DNA of 64,000 bases, from positions 128,733 to 192,732 of the forward strand of contig CACRSC010000001.1 in the NCBI GenBank assembly GCA_902651635.1. The letters are read 5' to 3'. The position numbers and the translations under genes are program-made. The stretch comes from Mastigamoeba balamuthi (lineage: Eukaryota > Evosea > Mastigamoebida > Mastigamoebidae). The notes under the pieces were generated by a model, which was not told the DNA's origin, did no database searches, and was given only the letters and a program-made list of their open reading frames with translations. Of this stretch, positions 33,698 through 45,816 are shown piece after piece; positions within the stretch are counted from its first letter, which is position 1, and each line of letters begins with the position of its first letter.

Positions 33698-36600
33698 ATG
33701 GATCGCCTCCTGCTACTCGTCGCCGCGCTGTGCGTGGCTGCCCGCTCGGCCTCCAGCCCCGCCGCCGACCCCAAGGCCATCGTCACCTTCGGCGTACGGG
33801 GACAGCCCAGCCAATCCCTCCCCTACACGCCCACACGCCCACACTGCCTTGCCTGCCCCCCTCAATCCCCCTCAATATCCCTCCCCCCCTCTTCCCGCTG
33901 GCACCCACCGGCGGAGAACACGGCTGACGATGGGCGTGGGTGGCGGGGTGGCTGTGCAGCACGCCAGGTTCACGGTGCTCACGGAGAGCATCGTGCGCAT
34001 CGAGTGGTCCGACACGGGCGTCTGGGACGACCTCGCCTCGCTCGTCTTCCTCAACAGGCTGCTCCCCGTGCCGCAGTTCTGGACCGAGCGCACCTCCACC
34101 TCCATCAGTGCGCCCCACCTGCCCTCCCCTGTACCTCCTGCCCCCCTCAACGCCCGCTTGTGTTCCTCGCGGCGGCGGCTGATCGTTCAGCATTTAGCAT
34201 TGTTCATTCCGAGAAAGAGTCGGGAAATCACCTTTTCGCCCGCCCGTGAACTTCTTTCTGACGCCACAACTTCTTCCTTCCTTACCGGCAAATTCTCCGA
34301 AACTGACACGCAACTCCTCCCCCTCGCCCTCGCAGTGATCAAGACGCCCCGCGTCTCGCTCTCGTACACGCCCGGCAACGAGGGCCAGACGGTCTTCAGC
34401 GCCTCCAACCTCAAGGTCGACGTGGCCGACGCCTCCGCGGGGCCGTGGACGCCCGGGGCCAAGGACGCCGGCAACCTGTTCGGCACTCTGCGGACGCTCG
34501 ACAGCCACGAGGGCCCCGAGGAGCTCGACTGCTCGCGCAACGACCGCGCGGGCGACCTGTACTGCACGTACGGCCTCGTCTCGCGCGGCGGGTGGACGCT
34601 CGTCGACGACTCGGCGACGCGGCTGGTCGACAGGTGGCTCGTCGCCTCGCGCAACGACAGGACCGACTGGTACTTCTTCGGCCACGGGCGCGACTACCGC
34701 AGGGCCCTCAGCGAGTTCACGCTCATCGCCGGCAAGATCCCGCTGCCCCCGCGCTACGCCTTCGGCATCTACTTCTCCCGGTTCGCATTTCAATTGAATT
34801 CGCTTCACTTTGGGCATTTTGGGTCTTTACTTTTTTTAATTAATACGTAATTGCGTTGACGGGGTTCGCTGACGGTCTTGCGAAACAGGTGGTGGGGGTT
34901 CAACGACAGGGGCACGAGGGACATTGTGGAGGAGTACGTGGCGCACAACACGCCGCTCGACGTGGTCGTGACGGACATGGACTGGCACCAGACGTTCTAC
35001 AAGGAGGCCGACAAGGGCCAGGTGGACCCCGCGGGCCAGATGATCGGCTGGACGGGCCACACGTGGGACAAGGGCCTCTTCCCGCAGCCCCAGAACTTCC
35101 TCGCGTGGTGCAAGCGCCGCGGCCTGCGCAACACCCTCAACCTGCACCCCGCCTCTGGCGTACGCGAGCTCCCCCTCATATCCTCTCAGACAAGAGTGCC
35201 CTCTGCTCACTGCACCGTGTTGGCCCGTGCGCAGCTGCAAAAGTGGGAGGAGAAGTTTGAGGAGGTGGCGAGGGCGATGGGGATGGACCCGAGCCAGACG
35301 GAGTACGTGCCGTACGACCTGCAGAACGAGACGTTCGCCATGGCGTACATGGACCTCGTGCTGCAGCCCATCACGGAGCAGGGCATCGACTTCTGGTGGC
35401 TCGACTGGCAGCAGTGGCTCACCGGCAACCCCAACCCGACGTTCTGGCTCAACCACGTCTTCTTCAACAACCACAAGCGCCGCGGCGAGAACCTGCGCGG
35501 CATGCTGCTGCACCGCTGGGGCGGCCTGGGCAACCACCGCTACCAGGTGGGGTTCAGCGGCGACGTGATCCCCAGCTGGTCGTCGCTGGCGTTCCAGCCC
35601 TACTTCACCTCGACGGCGTCCAACGTGCTCTACGGCTACTGGAGCCACGACCTCGGCGGCCACACGGCACCCGTCGACCCCGAGCTCTACACCCGCTGGG
35701 TCCAGTGGGGCGCCTGGAGCCCCATCTTCCGCAACCACTGCACCAAGGACCCCAACAACGACCGCAGGGTCCGCCACTGCCCGCCCACCCCGCCCACCCA
35801 GCCCGTCCTCCTGCCACGCCTCACACGGCCCCTTCGCCCCTTCCCTGCGCAGATGTGGGTGTACCCGCTGAGGTACTTCATGGCCATGCGCAGCGCCGCG
35901 CAGTACAGGTCCCAGCTGATCCCGTACATCTACACGCAGTCGCGCCTCGCCTACGACACGGCCGTCTCGCTCGTGCACCCCGTGTACTACGACTGGCCCG
36001 AGGAGGACAACGCCTACGTGCGCAGGCCCTCTCCTCTCCTCCCCGCCTCTCCCCATCCCGCGAGCGCGCATTGGCTCACCACGTGCTTGCGCGCGAGCAG
36101 AACTACGCCAAGGAGGAGTACCTGTTCGGCTCGGACTTCCTCGTGGCGCCCGTCCTCTCGGCCGTGGACCCGGTCACGCAGCTGGCGACCAAGAACCTGT
36201 GGATCCCCGCGGGCACGTGGGTCGAGACCTCGAGCGGCAACGTCTTCACGGGGCCGCAGACGCTGCAGCGCCAGTACGCGCTCGAGGAGACCCCCGTCTT
36301 CGTGCGCGCGGGCTCGGTCATCCCCACGCTGCCCAAGAACAAGCCCCTGCTCGGCAGCGCGCAGCAGCAGTTCAGCTCGCTCGTGTTCACTGTCTACCCC
36401 GCCGGCGGGGCTGTGAGGTCCGGCTCGACCTCGGTGTACGAGGACGACGGGCTCACGTCGGACTACGAGAACGGGGCGTCGACGACGACCGACGTCGCGT
36501 GGACCCTCGCGGACGACCGCCGCTCGATGCACGTCGCCGTCTCGGGGGCCGCCGGTGGGTTCCAGGGCCAGCCCACGCGCCGCACGTACCGCGTCAGCAT

Positions 36601-37066
36601 CGTCGGCGTGCTCCCCCCGAGCTCCGTCACGATCGACGGCACGCAGGCCAACTTCGACCTCGACTTCGACGACGGGCCCGCGGGCTCGTGGACGTACGAC
36701 GGCAACTCGCTGACGCTGTCGGTCTGGGCGCCCGTGAGGGCGGCCAACAAGCCGCTCGCCATCGACGTCAACTGGGCCTCTACGGTGCAGCCGCTTCCGG
36801 GCTGGACGCGCTGCCTGTGGCGCCTGCAGAGGACCAAGGAGATCCTCGACCAGCAGTGGGGCCACGGCGCGTACCCCGAGGACTACACGCAGCTGCTCAA
36901 CGCCAACGAGGCCGGCGAGCGCGTCAACGCGGCCCCGAGCACGGCCAAGGCCGAGTACAGCGCGTTTGCGCACTCGCTCAAGAGCGCCTACGAGGCCATC
37001 TCGAACAACTACCTCATCTCCGAGAACACGAGGAAGCAGATCCAGGCGTACATCATGACGTGCTAA
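33698..37066 (+). CDS. Glycoside hydrolase family 31 alpha-glucosidase-like enzyme
   Basis: Exons 33698-33793, 33960-34107, 34336-34780, 34889-35159, 35235-35768, 35853-36017 and 36101-37066 give about 874 residues. A signal peptide (MDRLLLLVAALCVAA) precedes an N-terminal beta domain, the (beta/alpha)8 barrel (VVVTDMDWHQTFYK; DFWWLDWQQWL with the nucleophile aspartate; GFSGDVIPSWSSLAFQPYFT with the acid/base aspartate; SHDLGGH), and the C-terminal sandwich (EYLFGSDFLVAPVL; GSTSVYEDDGLTSDYE). The WWLDWQQW-type active site belongs to a GH31 branch distinct from lysosomal GAA and ER glucosidase II. The substrate is unknown; secretion or lysosomal delivery is likely. Confidence 0.93.
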
Positions 37067-37414
37067 AACACACGCACACCCCTCACGGGCCAGCAGTGGC
37101 GTTACTATTGCACACACACATTGCTCCTCCCCATCGCAGTGTTTTCTTGTTCATACACAATAAGGTCTTGCCCATCAACCCGACTTGCTCTGTTCTGCCT
37201 ATCATCTGTATCCCTCATTAAGCAGCTGCATACCACTGTGGCTCCGACCCGGGACCAACCACAGCCCACAGCTGTCTGGATGCACATGATTATGTTAGAG
37301 TTGGGGCGCTCGGGTGCGTATAAAGCAGCATGTTTAGCAAGAGACAGACAACGAACACCACACCAGACAAAGGTCGGCCAATTGATCTGCAGAGAGCGCA
37401 TATTTGCTCGATTT
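37067..37414. other. 3' spacer between convergent GH31 and SEH1
   Basis: Both flanking genes end here. No gene is seen. The stretch is more AT-rich than the coding DNA and presumably holds both polyadenylation regions. Confidence 0.35.
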
Positions 37415-38704
37415 TCACTCGGTGCCCTGGATTACACACAGAGGGCCCCAGCTGTTCTGCGCGTTTGCCTTCCACAGGCGCACGGTGCCGTCGTCGCCCG
37501 AGCTCGCGAGCACTGTGCCCGTGACGTTCCACTCGACCCTCCAGACCTCTGCCTGGTGGTGCTCGAACTTGGCGATGGGGGTCGCGTCGTGCTTGCCCCT
37601 CTCGGAGATCAGCAGCTGCCAGACCATGACGAAGCCGTCCTTGGACGCCGTGGCCAGCAGGTGGTACGAGCGGCCGACGTTGGGCGCCCAGGCGACGTCG
37701 AGGACGGCGCCCGAGTTGCCCGTGAGGCTGCACACGTGGTCCCACTTGCGCTGGTGGTCGACCCACTCGAAGATCTTCACCGTCGTGTCGTTGGAGCCCA
37801 CTGCGATCATGGGCTTGTCGAACGGCGACGGGTTCCACGAGAGGCAGTTGCAGCCGCCAGTACGCGGGAACGCATCGAAATCTCGCTGATTCCGCCGAGT
37901 CAGATTCAAGGTGCGTATCTGCGACGTCACTGCAGGCAAAGCAAATTCTCGGAATCAGCGGGGAGGCGCACCAGAACTTGCCAGTTGGACAGCGACATGA
38001 GGTCAGTCGCCTCGTACAGCACCACGACGCCAGCCACGGAGCACGCCGCCTGTGTTGGGGCTCGGGCGTCAGCTGAGCCCAGCACCGAGGGTGGGGGGAG
38101 TGGGAAGCTCGTGGCGAGCGAACCAGCTTGAGCCCAATGTGCGGTGGTGCGAACTCAATGTCGTTTACGTTCTCCCTGGCGTCGACGAGGTCAGCGCGCA
38201 GCACCCACTTGGGCCTCCCGTTCTCGTCTGTTGTGTGCCGTAGTGCGGGGTTGGTGCGGCGCCCGCGAGTGAAGGAGGTGCCCCCCCCCCCGAGAGATGG
38301 GGGATGGTGCGGTCTGCTGCCGACTGTGCAGTTTCTGTGCTGCTGGTGCTCACCCTCGGTCTCGTTCCAGATGCACACCTTGTGGTCTGCGGAGCACGAC
38401 GCCAGCACCTGGCCGAACTCCGGGTGTGCCCACGCGAGCTTGTTCACAGGCCCCTTGTGCGCCTGTGGCGCGGGGCAATAAAAGCTTGGGTTCTCTGGGC
38501 GCTGGGTGCGTTGGGCGTTCGTACAGCCCACGAGGATGTGCAGTGCCAGGGGCCGGGCGCGTGGCGGTCCCAGACCTTGATCTGACCGTCGGCGCTGCAG
38601 GTGGCAAGGCGCTCGCCATAGTAGTCGGCAGCAACGTCGTGCACGATGTCCGCGTGCTCCGTCGCGAAGCTCGCAAAGCACCCCATCATCCCCGCCGCGT
38701 CCAT
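37415..38704 (-). CDS. SEH1: Nucleoporin SEH1 (WD40)
   Basis: Exons 38704-38525, 38462-38354, 38227-38124, 38049-37978 and 37885-37415 give 311 residues. Conserved SEH1 segments: [96 protein letters not shown], and [20 protein letters not shown], then VRLWKAN. SEH1 serves in the Y complex of nuclear pores and in the SEA/GATOR2 complex that regulates TORC1. The fifth-exon acceptor was chosen at 37886 because it gives the family spacing; an acceptor about 35 bases upstream is also in frame. Confidence 0.94.
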
Positions 38705-38945
38705 CTTGCAGCAACGCGAAAGAGAAAGATAACAGATTTTCTACTATCTAGATTTGCCACAGTAGAATCTGAGTTGTCAACAGAGCAGCACCCCCGTGTT
38801 CGGACTTCCGTCAGAACTTATTCGGCCGCTGTGGAATAAGGGCGGACGTTGGGGTGCCAATAAGAGAACTCGTGTCGTTTACAAGGCCAAACGGTTATCA
38901 AATGTAATGAATGGCCGCTGAAGTGTATTCGCCCTTCGGTGTTAC

Positions 38946-40345
38946 TCACAGAGAGGGCTTTACGATCTGCTTGCAGACGTCGATCATGCGGTGGAACTCC
39001 GTGGGGTCTGCGCTCCACATGAAGTCGAGGTGGTTCCAGCTTTCGATCCTGCGAGGCGGGATTGGCGCCAGGGCCTGCGGGTTGAGCCGCGGGATCGTGT
39101 ACTGCTCGACGTCCTCGGGCACCACGATGATGTCGTTGCCTCCGTAGAACACCGCTGTGGGCGTCGTGATGTCGCTGATGGGGACCAGCGGGGGCACGTC
39201 CTGCCCGTAGCGCTTCCTGTTCTGCGACAGCCCGTAGTCAAAGAGCCTGAGCTCGTTCTTCATGGCCAGCTGGACCCCGTGGCTGATGTCCTTGGTCGAC
39301 GTGCAGTCGGCAGAGGCCACGTAGGCGTCGAACCTGTTCTCGTCCATGTTCCCCTTGTTCCATCCACAGATGGACGAGAACACCACCTCGCACATGTCCG
39401 GGAGCAGTCTGCACGCCGCCTCGCCCATGAGGTCTGCACTACACCGTTAGCCCTTCAGTGAAGTAATATGTCTGGCTGTCGAACCAACGAGGCGGTCGGT
39501 CCCGCAGACCTTGTGGATGCCGAACATATTGAGGATCCTCGGGATGTCCACGGTCCTCGCAACCTTGAACGGCCACGACTGCATGTCCTTGACAGCGATC
39601 ACCGGAGCTGCGAGACCCGCGGATCAGTGCGGGCTCAGGCACGAGGGGCGGCCGAGGAGTTCGTACCAAGAGCCATGTAAAGGGACACCTTCCGGCGGAC
39701 CTCGGGGACCATCGAGAGAGCGATGAACGACTCGGTGGTGCCCTCGCTGTGCCCCACGAGGACGAGGCTCTGCGCGTTTGCGACCCCTGTGGCGAGCTCC
39801 ACCAGCGCCGGTATGTCGTACAGCCCACGCTCAGCGAAGCTCCAGTCCCAGTACTTGGCGTTCGTCTGGTCGAGCGACTCGTGGCCCGTCGCGTTTGAGG
39901 TACCCCTCATGTTGGCTGAATCGGCGGAAGATCAGATGAGATGCCCGTTTTTGTTGAGCGCTCGCGGGGGAATTGCATCAGCGCACCGACCCACACGTCG
40001 TAACCGGCGTCGTGGAAAAGAAAGGGAAGAGAACTGTTGTGCAGGTTGGCAACCCAGCCCAGCGCGCTGCAGAGGAGGCCGTGGATGAACAGCACCGGCG
40101 TCGCGCCCTCTCTCGGCATCCTTGGGTTTACGAGGCGCTTCAGTGAAACAGCAGTGTAGCGATGTTGGGCAACGAAGGGCGCGTTACCTGTATGCCGAGA
40201 CGTGGTAGCCGTCCCGCGTTGCAGTCTCGTGGTACTCGACAGGGTAGCCCTGGCCCGCGATGAGGTCCCACGCGGTGTGCCCCTTGGCGATAACCAGTGT
40301 TGCAAAGCACATCAGAAACGCGAGGCTGGCTCCTGTGCGGGCCAT
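38946..40345 (-). CDS. Acid-lipase-family alpha/beta hydrolase, tandem copy 1
   Basis: Exons 40345-40188, 40120-39987, 39915-39667, 39607-39485 and 39433-38946 give 383 residues. A signal peptide precedes the lipase cap and core: [55 protein letters not shown], nucleophile Ser in VGHSEGTT, Asp in [10 protein letters not shown] and His in [10 protein letters not shown]. The order matches lysosomal acid lipase/gastric lipase (LIPA/LIPF). Such enzymes hydrolyse triacylglycerols and sterol esters, usually in lysosomes or outside the cell. The paralogue at 40621-42014 has identical exon lengths. The first intron ends in AAG. Confidence 0.92.
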
Positions 40346-40620
40346 CTTGGCGTCTGCGCTGTTCGGGGGTGGCTGCTGGATCGATCTGCGCAGCAATGTG
40401 GAGCAGCACGCGCCCACACAGCGGAATGTGCAGCCCTAACTCTGCCTCTAGCTAATTACTACTATTGTGGTTTCCAACCCCGGGAGAAGGCGGCAGGCAG
40501 GAGAACCTGCTGTGTGCAGCAAAGATGCAGGGGACGTTAAAGAATTTGCACTCTGTTGAACAGTGTTGAGGTATTTTGCGGTACGCATGCTGGGGCATCG
40601 GGCAGTCGTCGCTCGCAGGC

Positions 40621-42014
40621 TCACTGCGAGGGCGAGACAATCCGCCTGCACGTCGCCACCATGCCGCGGTACTCGGTGGGGTCCGCGCTCCACATGAAGT
40701 CGAGGTGGTTCCAGCTGTCGATCCTGCGCGGGGGCGTCCGCTCCAGTGCCTGCGGGTTGAGGCCGGGGATCGTGTACTTCTCCACGTCCTCGGGCACCAC
40801 AATCGCATCCCTTCCGCCGTAGAACAGCGCTATCGGCGTCGTGATGTTGCCGACCGGCACCAGCGGGGGCCTGTCCTGGCCGTACCGCCTCCTGTTCTGC
40901 CACCTGCCGTAGTCGAAGAGGCGGAGCTCGTTGGTGTTGGCGAGCTGGAAGCCGTGGCCAAAGTCCATGGCCGACGTGCAGTCCCCCGAGGCCACGTAGA
41001 CGTCCTCCCGCGTCCTGTCGGCGTTGCCGAGGTCCCACCCGGCGATGGCCGAGAACGCGAGGTCGCAGACGCCGGGCAGCAGCCTGCACGCAGCCTCTCC
41101 GACGACATCTGCGGACACACGCGACGTGAGCTCCCCCGCCAGTGGACTGTTTGCGTGGCCGCTCCTCACCGACAAGGCGATCGTTGGCGCACACCTTGGC
41201 GACGCCGAACGCCCTGGTGAGCCTGTACAGGTCCACCGTCTTGGCGACCACAAAGGGCCACGACTGCGTGTCCTTCACGTGCACCACCGGCGCTGTTGGC
41301 GTTGTGAGGCCCCCCCAGCGCCCTGGAGAGCAAAAACGAGGTGTCCGCACAGAGGGCCATGAAGAGCGAGACCTTGGCCGACTGCTCGCGCTCCATCGAG
41401 AGGAACACGAAGGGCTCCGTGGTGCCCTCGCTGTGGCCCACGACGACGACGCTGGGCGAGCCCGAGACCCTCGTGGCGAGCTCCACCAGCGCCGGCATGT
41501 CGTAGAGCCCGCGCTCGGCGAAGCTCCAGTCCCAGTACTCCCTGCTGTCCGGCCTCAGCCGCTCGTGCCCCGTCGCGTTGGACGTGCCCCTCATGTTCGC
41601 TGCGCTCCGGGGGCTCAGCTGGAGCGGACGGAACGGGCGGGGTGGGCGCACCGATCCACACGTCGTAGCCGGCGTCGTGGAAGAGGAAGGGCAGCGAGCT
41701 CCTGGGGGCGTTGGCCACCCAGCCCAGCGCGCTGCTCAGCAGCCCGTGGACAAACAGCACCGCAGTGGCCCCCGCCCTCGGAATCCTGTAGGGCAGCAAG
41801 GGGCTCAGGGTGGTGGGGGGGTAGGGGGGTGGTGGCGGTGGGGGAGGGATAGTTGCCTGTAGGAGCTGATGTGGTAGCCGTCGCGCGTGGTGGTGGTGTG
41901 GAGCTCGACGGGGTAGCCCTGGCCAGCGATCTGGTCCCACGCCGTGTAGCGGCCGGCGGTGAGGGCCGCCAGGGCGCAGACGAGAGCCGCCAGGGGGCGC
42001 CACAGGGTCGCCAT
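40621..42014 (-). CDS. Acid-lipase-family alpha/beta hydrolase, tandem copy 2
   Basis: Exons 42014-41857, 41785-41652, 41599-41351, 41292-41170 and 41108-40621 give 383 residues. The five exon lengths (158, 134, 249, 123, 488) equal those of the downstream copy, with the same phases. Motifs: signal peptide (MATLWRPLAALVCALAALTA), ATAVLFVHGLLSSALGWV, nucleophile Ser in [11 protein letters not shown], Asp in ALFYGGRDAIV, His in [10 protein letters not shown]. The first intron has a GC donor (CAG|GCAACT) where copy 1 has GT. Likely function as for copy 1; the cap and linker segments differ most, which suggests diverging substrate preference (inference). The tandem pair lies head to tail on the reverse strand. 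Confidence 0.92.
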
Positions 42015-42347
42015 GAAGGGAAGGGGGGTGCAGGCTGGGTTGGGTGGCTCTGAATGCAAAGAGTGGGGCAATGCCTGATCTCGTTCTGTCGTCACCAAAT
42101 AGCGCACCGTGTTGCCTACGTTGCATACTGGCAGAAAAAGGGCCGGAAAAGGTCCAGCTTCGGCAGTCTGCCAAAAATACACGGCACCAGTTCTCGTGTC
42201 GATTCCGCGCACGAGTCTGCTGGCGGAGTGTGCAGCGTCCCCCAGCACCCTCATAGGAGATGGCGAGGCAGCAGCTATCTCGTGGTATGACGTATGATGG
42301 ACGGAAATCGGGCGAGAGCAAGTGTTCTTTGGGGTTTCTCTGGGGGA
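42015..42347. other. Intergenic spacer
   Basis: The stretch lies between the 5' end of lipase copy 2 and the 3' end of the SAP-Cwf18 gene, both on the reverse strand. No gene is seen. Confidence 0.35.
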
Positions 42348-43323
42348 TCACATGCCCTCGGGGATCTCACCCGCACCGACGGCACGCGCCAGGCGCTCCC
42401 CGGCAGCGTCCTCGTCGTCCATCTCGTCCTCGTCCTCGTCCTCCTCTTCCTGGGCCTCGGTCTTGAGCTTCTGGCCTGTTTGTGGGACGTTGCGTCAGAA
42501 GGGGGATGGAGGCAGTTGATCGGGCAAGAACGGGTGTGCGCTCACGGAGGAGCTCGTAGATGGCCCGCTGCGTCCTGCGCTCGAGCTTGTCGAGCTTGGG
42601 CTTGATGTCCCTCTTGAGGTCCCAGTTCCTCTTCTTGGGCATGAGCGACACGTTCTCCTGCAGGTAGGGATCAGCCGTCTGGGCCTCGCAAGGGGGGAAG
42701 GGGGAAGTCGGGGTAGGGCACGTCGTCCTTGGCAGCATCGAGCTTGGCGAGCGTCTCCTCGATCACCTTGTCGACGTTGGGGATCTCGGGCCTGGGGATG
42801 ATGTACCTGGCGGCCTGCAGCTCCTTGTGCCTCGGCCTGTAGTTCCTCAGCTTCAGGTTCCTGGGGGGTGCTTAGTGGCCGGGCAACACGGGATGGGGCG
42901 GGGGGGGGAGGGAGGGACTCGTACTCGTGGATGACAACGCTCTCTGCAGGCGCGCCCTCGTCCTCGTTGTCCTCGTCTTCCTTTGCTTTGTCGTCTTTCG
43001 ACGGCTCCTCGTCCTCTCTGGTTGTTGCGGGCCCACAACGCCGCGTGTTGGCCCAGCGCCAGGGGGGAGGACGCGGAGGGCGGAGGCTTGGCAGACCTGT
43101 GGAAGACGCGGCTGACGTTCTGGAACTTGTGGGCGTTGTCGTGCTCCCAGGCGACGATGCGCTCCCTGAGGTCCTCGTCCTGCGCAACAGCAGCAGCGCT
43201 TCAGAGCTGGGTGGGGGGAGCAAGGCGCAGGCGCACGGCCCCATCTGTGTTCAGGCCTCTCTCCTTGCACAGGCGCTGGAGGTCGCGCTGCTCCAGCGCC
43301 GGGAGAACCGTCAGAACGTCCAT
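42348..43323 (-). CDS. CCDC12: SAP domain fused to Cwf18/CCDC12 spliceosome factor
   Basis: Exons 43323-43237, 43179-43097, 43017-42919, 42860-42722, 42678-42546 and 42475-42348 give 222 residues. The C-terminal half is the Cwf18/CCDC12 family: LKLRNYRPRH, VSLMPKKRNWDLKRDIKPKL and KLERRTQRAIYELLR, then an acidic tail. The N-terminal ~45 residues (LPALEQRDLQRLCKERGLNT, then DEDLRERIVAWEHD) have the two-helix pattern of a SAP DNA/RNA-binding domain, which human CCDC12 lacks. Cwf18 joins the activated spliceosome with the NTC-related proteins, the complex organised by PRP19. The SAP join crosses an intron in phase 0. The intron 42679-42721 has only 43 nt. Confidence 0.85.
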
Positions 43324-43441
43324 GCGCGCAGACCGCTAGAAAGTTCTCTCCTGAGCCAAGAGAGGCGAAGGTATCTCGAGATCTCTCCAAAAATATCCTC
43401 TCTCGGTTATTAGCAAAAAAATTCAAACTGGCGAGTCTGAG

Positions 43442-45478
43442 ATGTGTGCCCTCCACCCGCTCAGCGCCAAGCCCTGGGGCCGCCTCGTCTCGTGCACGCC
43501 CGCGAGGTGCACGTCGCTCGACCTCGTCGACCCCTCGCACGACATCGGGCGCCACCACCCGTGCATCGTCGACTCGGTTCTCTGCCGCGCCGTCAGCACA
43601 CGCCACGTCACCGTCGCGCTCGACACCACCACCGGCAACGCCACCGTCACCGACTGGAGGTGCACTGCCCCCTTCTCCCGCCCTGTCAGCCTCCCCGTCG
43701 CCGCCGTCGTCATCGCGTGACGTGTGCGTGTTCGGGAAAATGGGTCAGCACGAATGGGACGTTTTTGTGCGAGCGTCGGATGCACCGGGGCGAGACGGCG
43801 ATGCTGAGACCCGGGGACACGATACGCCTGCTGCCCATGGGGGAGGAGTACGTGCAGTTCGTCTTCGAGAGGGCGGCCGCCCTGCCGAGCCTGTCGCCTG
43901 CCCCGCAGAGGGCTGCCGACGCGGCTGCGGGCCCCGCGGAGGCCGACGGGTTCGACGGCGCGATGTCGATGGAGAGCTCGGGCCCGGGGCCCTTGCGGGT
44001 CCTCAGGGCGGCAGAGCCCGCGTGGCCCGCGCCCTCGCAGTCGCTCAAAGGCGAGGTCGTCGACATCGCGGACGAGTCGAGCTCGGACTCGGGGCTCGAA
44101 GACGACCCGGACGGTCCGATCGACTTCGTGCTGCCGGACCAGGAGCTGATGGAGGTCCGCAGGTGGCTCACCGCCTACCAGATCGGCGACTCGCTCGGCA
44201 GGTGCGCATACAAGCCCCTTGTTCCCTCGACAAGCAGCTCACCCACCGCTCTGCACAGGGGTACGTTCGGCACTGTGTGGAGGGGAGTGCACAAGGCCTC
44301 GGGGACCCAGTGCGCGATCAAGTCGATACTGTCGCACCTGGGGACGGGCAGCAACAGAGGGCTGACCGCCAAGGACGAGTTGGAGCTGCTCAAGGCGATT
44401 CACCACGAGAACGTCATTCGCCTCTACGACGCCGTCGAGACGCCCACGCGGCTCTATCTCGTGCTCGAGCTGTGCCTCTGACTGCGGATGCACCTCGAAG
44501 ACTGACGCGGCTGCCGCAGTGCCACCGGCGGGAACCTGTTCGATTCTGCTGGACCCGACGGAACGTTCCCGGAGGATGTCGCACGCGATGTGTCGCTCCA
44601 GCTGTTCCGGGCAATCGAGTACCTGCACTCGCACCACATAGCACACCGAGACCTCAAAGTGCGACCGGCTTTTGCACTGACTGCTCAGTACTATTTCTGT
44701 GCAGCCGGAGAACATACTGTTCGAGACCAAGGGAGGGACGAGGATAAAGCTTGCCGACTTTGGCCTGGGGAGGTTCTACGACAACAGCGGATACATGCAG
44801 ACCGCTGTGGGGACACCTCTCTACATGGGTAAATCCCACATCGACCTTACATTTCACCCCTGGCACACTCCTGAATATCCCCCCCCAGCACCTGAGATCA
44901 AGACGCGACACTACAGCTCAGCTGTGGATCTGTGGAGCGCTGGCGCCATCATTTTCCGGATGTATGTGTGGTTCCTTGTCGTGTCGACGGCTTTTGACTT
45001 AGTTTTTTCCCAACAGGCTCAGCGGCTCAGATCCTTTTACCGACTCGACTAGCGACGCGGATCTGCAGCGAAAGATCCAAAGGGGTCAGTTCGAGTTCAC
45101 GTCGCCGAGGTGGAACATCATCTCAGAGGAAGGTGCTGCCGAACTCTCTAGGTCGCCAACTTTTGACACATGTGTTTTATGGCAGCCAAGGACCTGATCA
45201 GCCGATTGCTTGTGGTGGACCCCGAGAGGAGGATGACCGCCACCGAGGCGCTGTGCCACGACTGGATTACCGGGGCCCGGCTCACGTATGCCCCGGCCTC
45301 TGCGTTCTCCTGTGATGTGGCCGCCTCGTCGTCGAGCGCGGACAACGGCAGCCCGATGCACTGCGACACGATGGAGAGCGAGGAGCAGGAGGCCGCGAGG
45401 CGCCGGCACAAGAGGCACGCAGAGACGATGCTCGGCGCCGCCATCTACGACCGCTACGACAAGCGCCCGAAGCAGTAA
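43442..45478 (+). CDS. FHA-domain Chk2/Rad53-like checkpoint kinase
   Basis: Exons 43442-43659, 43749-44201, 44259-44471, 44520-44658, 44705-44828, 44889-44961, 45017-45132 and 45186-45478 give 542 residues. The FHA domain (about 15-125) has IGRHH, TRHVTV and DWSTNGTFLCERR across the first splice. The kinase (about 220-480) has LGRGTFGTVWRG, CAIKSI, LVLELATGGNLFDSAG, HRDLKPEN, DFGL, GTPLYMAPEI and VDLWSAGAIIFRM, the Chk2 arrangement. Chk2 kinases bind phosphothreonine marks by the FHA domain and act in DNA-damage signalling. An acidic Ser-rich linker (DESSSDSGLEDD) separates the domains. The C-terminal tail is basic and may hold a nuclear signal. Confidence 0.93.
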
Positions 45479-45816
45479 AACCAGCAAGCGAGGTTCAGCA
45501 GCGGCAGCGACACTTTGAAACAAATATACAGCGCTTGTTGTTGACGTTCTCGTTGTCCGGTTGTTGCACTGCGTGCTCTTTTCGTGCACGCGAAGCGGGC
45601 GTGTTTCCTGTTCGCTGTGCATTGCCCCGCGGCCTCATGGGTGTCCTGCGCTCCGGAGAGCGCAGGGCCACATGGGAGGGAGGGGGGTAAGGCCTCTCTG
45701 ACACCGTGGAGTCTGCATTTGTGTGCGTAAACCGAGGGTGTTTGCTGTGGTGGTGTGAGTCCGTCCGAGTGGGTGTGCGCTCGTGTCCAAACGCCCGATA
45801 ATCAACGCCCCTGCGC
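45479..45816. other. 3' spacer between convergent kinase and PAP2 genes
   Basis: No coding sequence is supported in these 338 bases. Confidence 0.35.
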
